Positions 62,629 through 64,000 of a stretch of DNA of 64,000 bases are shown here, one piece after another. This DNA comes from Streptomyces sp. NBC_00094 (lineage in GTDB: Bacteria > Actinomycetota > Actinomycetes > Streptomycetales > Streptomycetaceae). A program made the position numbers and the translations under genes. The notes beneath the pieces were generated by a model. It searched no databases, was not told the origin of the DNA, and was given only the letters and a program-made list of their open reading frames with translations. The number at the start of each line of letters is the position of its first letter. Positions within the stretch are counted from its first letter, which is position 1. Where the stretch lies: positions 248,001 through 312,000 of the forward strand of contig NZ_JAPEMB010000001.1 in NCBI RefSeq assembly GCF_026343125.1. The letters are read 5' to 3'.

Positions 62629-62864
62629 GCCGTCTTGTCCGCCGCCGGGACCTCCCGGGCGGCGGCCCCATTGGTCCACTCCACTGACGCGTCCCAGGCC
62701 CGGGACCCGTCTCCGCGAAACTCCGCCGAACGGCCTCCATTCCTCCCCTGACGTGGGAACTTCCGCGTGGTCAGGCGTGATTGACGGATCGTCCGGGAGC
62801 CGATACCCCTGTACGGGTTCGGTCCCGCACGCCCCCGCGTCACCCCCCGCCCCTGGAGGCTGCC
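62629..62864. other. Upstream region of the amidase gene
   Basis: About 235 bp before the TTG start of the amidase. I see no clear -10/-35 pair. The sequence lacks any open frame with protein-like composition. Confidence 0.4.
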
Positions 62865-64000
62865 TTGCTCCGTTCCGCGCCCCGCAGACGTGTGTCACCG
62901 CCGCATCCGTACCCCCGACGTGTACCGAGGGCGGTCGGGGCCGTCGCGTCCGTCGCCCTGCTGCTCCCCTTGCTGTCCGCCGCTCCGTCGGCCGTCGCCG
63001 AGGTGCCCGAGGCGGGGACGCTGCAGGGGCAGTTCGCGCGGGCGGCCGCGCGCCATGGCGTACCCGAGAGCGTGCTCCTCGCCGTCTCGTACCTGCAGTC
63101 GCGCTGGGACGTCCACGGCGGTGCGCCGAGCGTGACCGGCGGATACGGGCCGATGCACCTGACGGACGCCGTGACGGCGCTCGCCGGGGCCGCCCCGCAC
63201 CACTCGGAGGGGGAAGAGGACGCGCGCGGCGACTCCTCACGTACGGTCCGGACGGCGGCGGACGCTCCCCTGCCCGCGCCGGCGGCGTTGCCCGGCCGGC
63301 TGCGGACCCTGGAGCGGGCGTCCGCGCTGTCCGGGATCCCGGCCGACGAACTGCGGACCGGTACGGCCGCGAACATCGAGGGCGGGGCGGCGCTGCTCGC
63401 CGAGGCACAGCGGGAGGCCGGGCTTCCGGCGAGCGCGGACCCCGCCGACTGGTACGGGGCGGTGGCGCGCTACTCGGGCGCCGACGACTCGGCGACGGCG
63501 GCGACGTACGCCAACGACGTGTTCGACGTGATCCGGACCGGGGAGTCCCGGACGACGGACAGCGGCCAGCGGGTGACGCTCCCGGCCGCCCCGGCGGTGG
63601 TGCCCGCCACCGGGCAGGTCGACGCGCTCGGGCTGCGGCGGCCCGCCGCCGGTCCGGTGGAGTGTCCGCGGTCGGTGGCCTGCGAATGGATCCCCGCGCC
63701 GTACGAGGAGTTCGGCGACGGCGACTACGGCAACCACGACAAGGCGAACAGGCCCTCGTCCCAGTCCGTCGACTACATCGTCATCCATGACACGGAGGCG
63801 GTCTGGGACGTCACCCTGAAGCTGGTGCAGGACCCGACGTACGTGTCGTGGCAGTACTCGCTGCGCTCCTCCGACGGGCACATCGCGCAGCACCTGCCGC
63901 TCAAGGACGTCGGCTGGCACGCGGGCAACTGGTTCGTGAACGCCAAGTCGGTGGGCCTTGAGCACGAGGGCTTCCTGACCTCGCCGGACTCCTGGTACAC
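62865..64000 (+). CDS. Secreted N-acetylmuramoyl-L-alanine amidase (cut by window end)
   Basis: The frame starts at a TTG (62865) five bases after GGAGG and stays open to the window end, about 378 codons. It begins with a basic region and signal peptide ('VGAVASVALLLPLLSAAPSAVA'). Residues about 55-215 form a helical lysozyme/transglycosylase-like helper region ('FARAAARHGVPESVLLAVSYLQSRWDVHGG', 'GIPADELRTGTAANIEGGAALLAEAQREAG'). An Amidase_2 domain follows from about 300: 'VDYIVIHDTEAVWDV' with the zinc His and 'KDVGWHAGNWFVNAKSVGLEHEGF' with further active-site residues. It cleaves the lactyl-amide bond of peptidoglycan outside the cell. The C-terminus, and any binding domain, lie beyond the window. 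Confidence 0.92.
   Translation, partial: MLRSAPRRRVSPPHPYPRRVPRAVGAVASVALLLPLLSAAPSAVAEVPEAGTLQGQFARAAARHGVPESVLLAVSYLQSRWDVHGGAPSVTGGYGPMHLTDAVTALAGAAPHHSEGEEDARGDSSRTVRTAADAPLPAPAALPGRLRTLERASALSGIPADELRTGTAANIEGGAALLAEAQREAGLPASADPADWYGAVARYSGADDSATAATYANDVFDVIRTGESRTTDSGQRVTLPAAPAVVPATGQVDALGLRRPAAGPVECPRSVACEWIPAPYEEFGDGDYGNHDKANRPSSQSVDYIVIHDTEAVWDVTLKLVQDPTYVSWQYSLRSSDGHIAQHLPLKDVGWHAGNWFVNAKSVGLEHEGFLTSPDSWY

Overview
The window is a piece of a Streptomyces chromosome. The DNA is very GC-rich with strong GC bias at third codon positions. Many genes start with GTG or TTG after a GGAGG-type ribosome site. Several families are typical of Streptomyces: ectABCD, a SigB/F-type sigma factor beside an orphan HATPase, an NsdA/NsdB-like regulator, SPW-repeat and DUF805 membrane proteins, and Tat-exported oxidoreductases and sulfatases. 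I see no rRNA, tRNA, CRISPR array, intact insertion sequence, prophage or large biosynthetic cluster. The long ORFs antisense to real genes are GC artefacts and are left out.

Layout. 1-7.7 kb: the end of a DapB-like reductase coupled to an AhpD-like protein; a Tat-exported cholesterol oxidase; an L-asparaginase divergent from an Lrp/AsnC regulator; a hydrolase; a decayed M20 peptidase; a secreted endonuclease. 8-14.3 kb: ectABCD followed without a break by ehuBCDA, so ectoine/hydroxyectoine synthesis and uptake appear to form one transcription unit. 14.4-15.9 kb: a general-stress-type sigma factor divergent from an anti-sigma-like ATPase. 16-19.9 kb: an intact NAD(P)H oxidoreductase with two decayed relatives around it, and an MFS exporter divergent from an HxlR-peroxiredoxin fusion. 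20-25 kb: a VWA protein with a membrane partner, and a two-subunit Tat-linked molybdenum hydroxylase. 25-34 kb: an amidotransferase, an OsmC protein, a Tat-exported sulfatase with carbohydrate-binding-like C-terminal domains, a type-B carboxylesterase, an MFS transporter, a 204-bp MITE-like element and a LysR regulator. 34-38 kb: small proteins, a CPBP protease, a serine hydrolase and an NTF2-like protein.

38-50 kb looks like a sulfur-scavenging island. A tightly coupled minus-strand operon encodes a peptide/opine-type ABC importer (lipoprotein, two permeases, one protein carrying both ATPase domains), a formylglycine-generating enzyme with both active-site cysteines, and a cytoplasmic arylsulfatase. 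It is preceded by a short ORF of the actinobacterial cysteine-attenuator leader-peptide type with a plausible promoter. A ROK regulator and a divergent TauD/AtsK-type dioxygenase lie next to it. Together these suggest import and desulfation of organic sulfate esters under sulfur control.

50-64 kb: cupin, SPW-repeat and DUF805 proteins, a GNAT-AAA+ fusion overlapping a PfkB kinase tail to tail, YdeI and GNAT proteins, a threonine-synthase-like enzyme, an unrecognised protein, a PAS-PP2C phosphatase, an NsdA/NsdB-like regulator divergent from an APH-fold protein, and the start of a secreted peptidoglycan amidase cut by the window end.

A recurring oddity is short tandem repeats. Three genes (asparaginase, sigma factor, carboxylesterase) have arrays whose last unit contains the gene's own stop codon. 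Three others (MFS, ABC ATPase, formylglycine-generating enzyme) carry repeat-rich insertions in loops.
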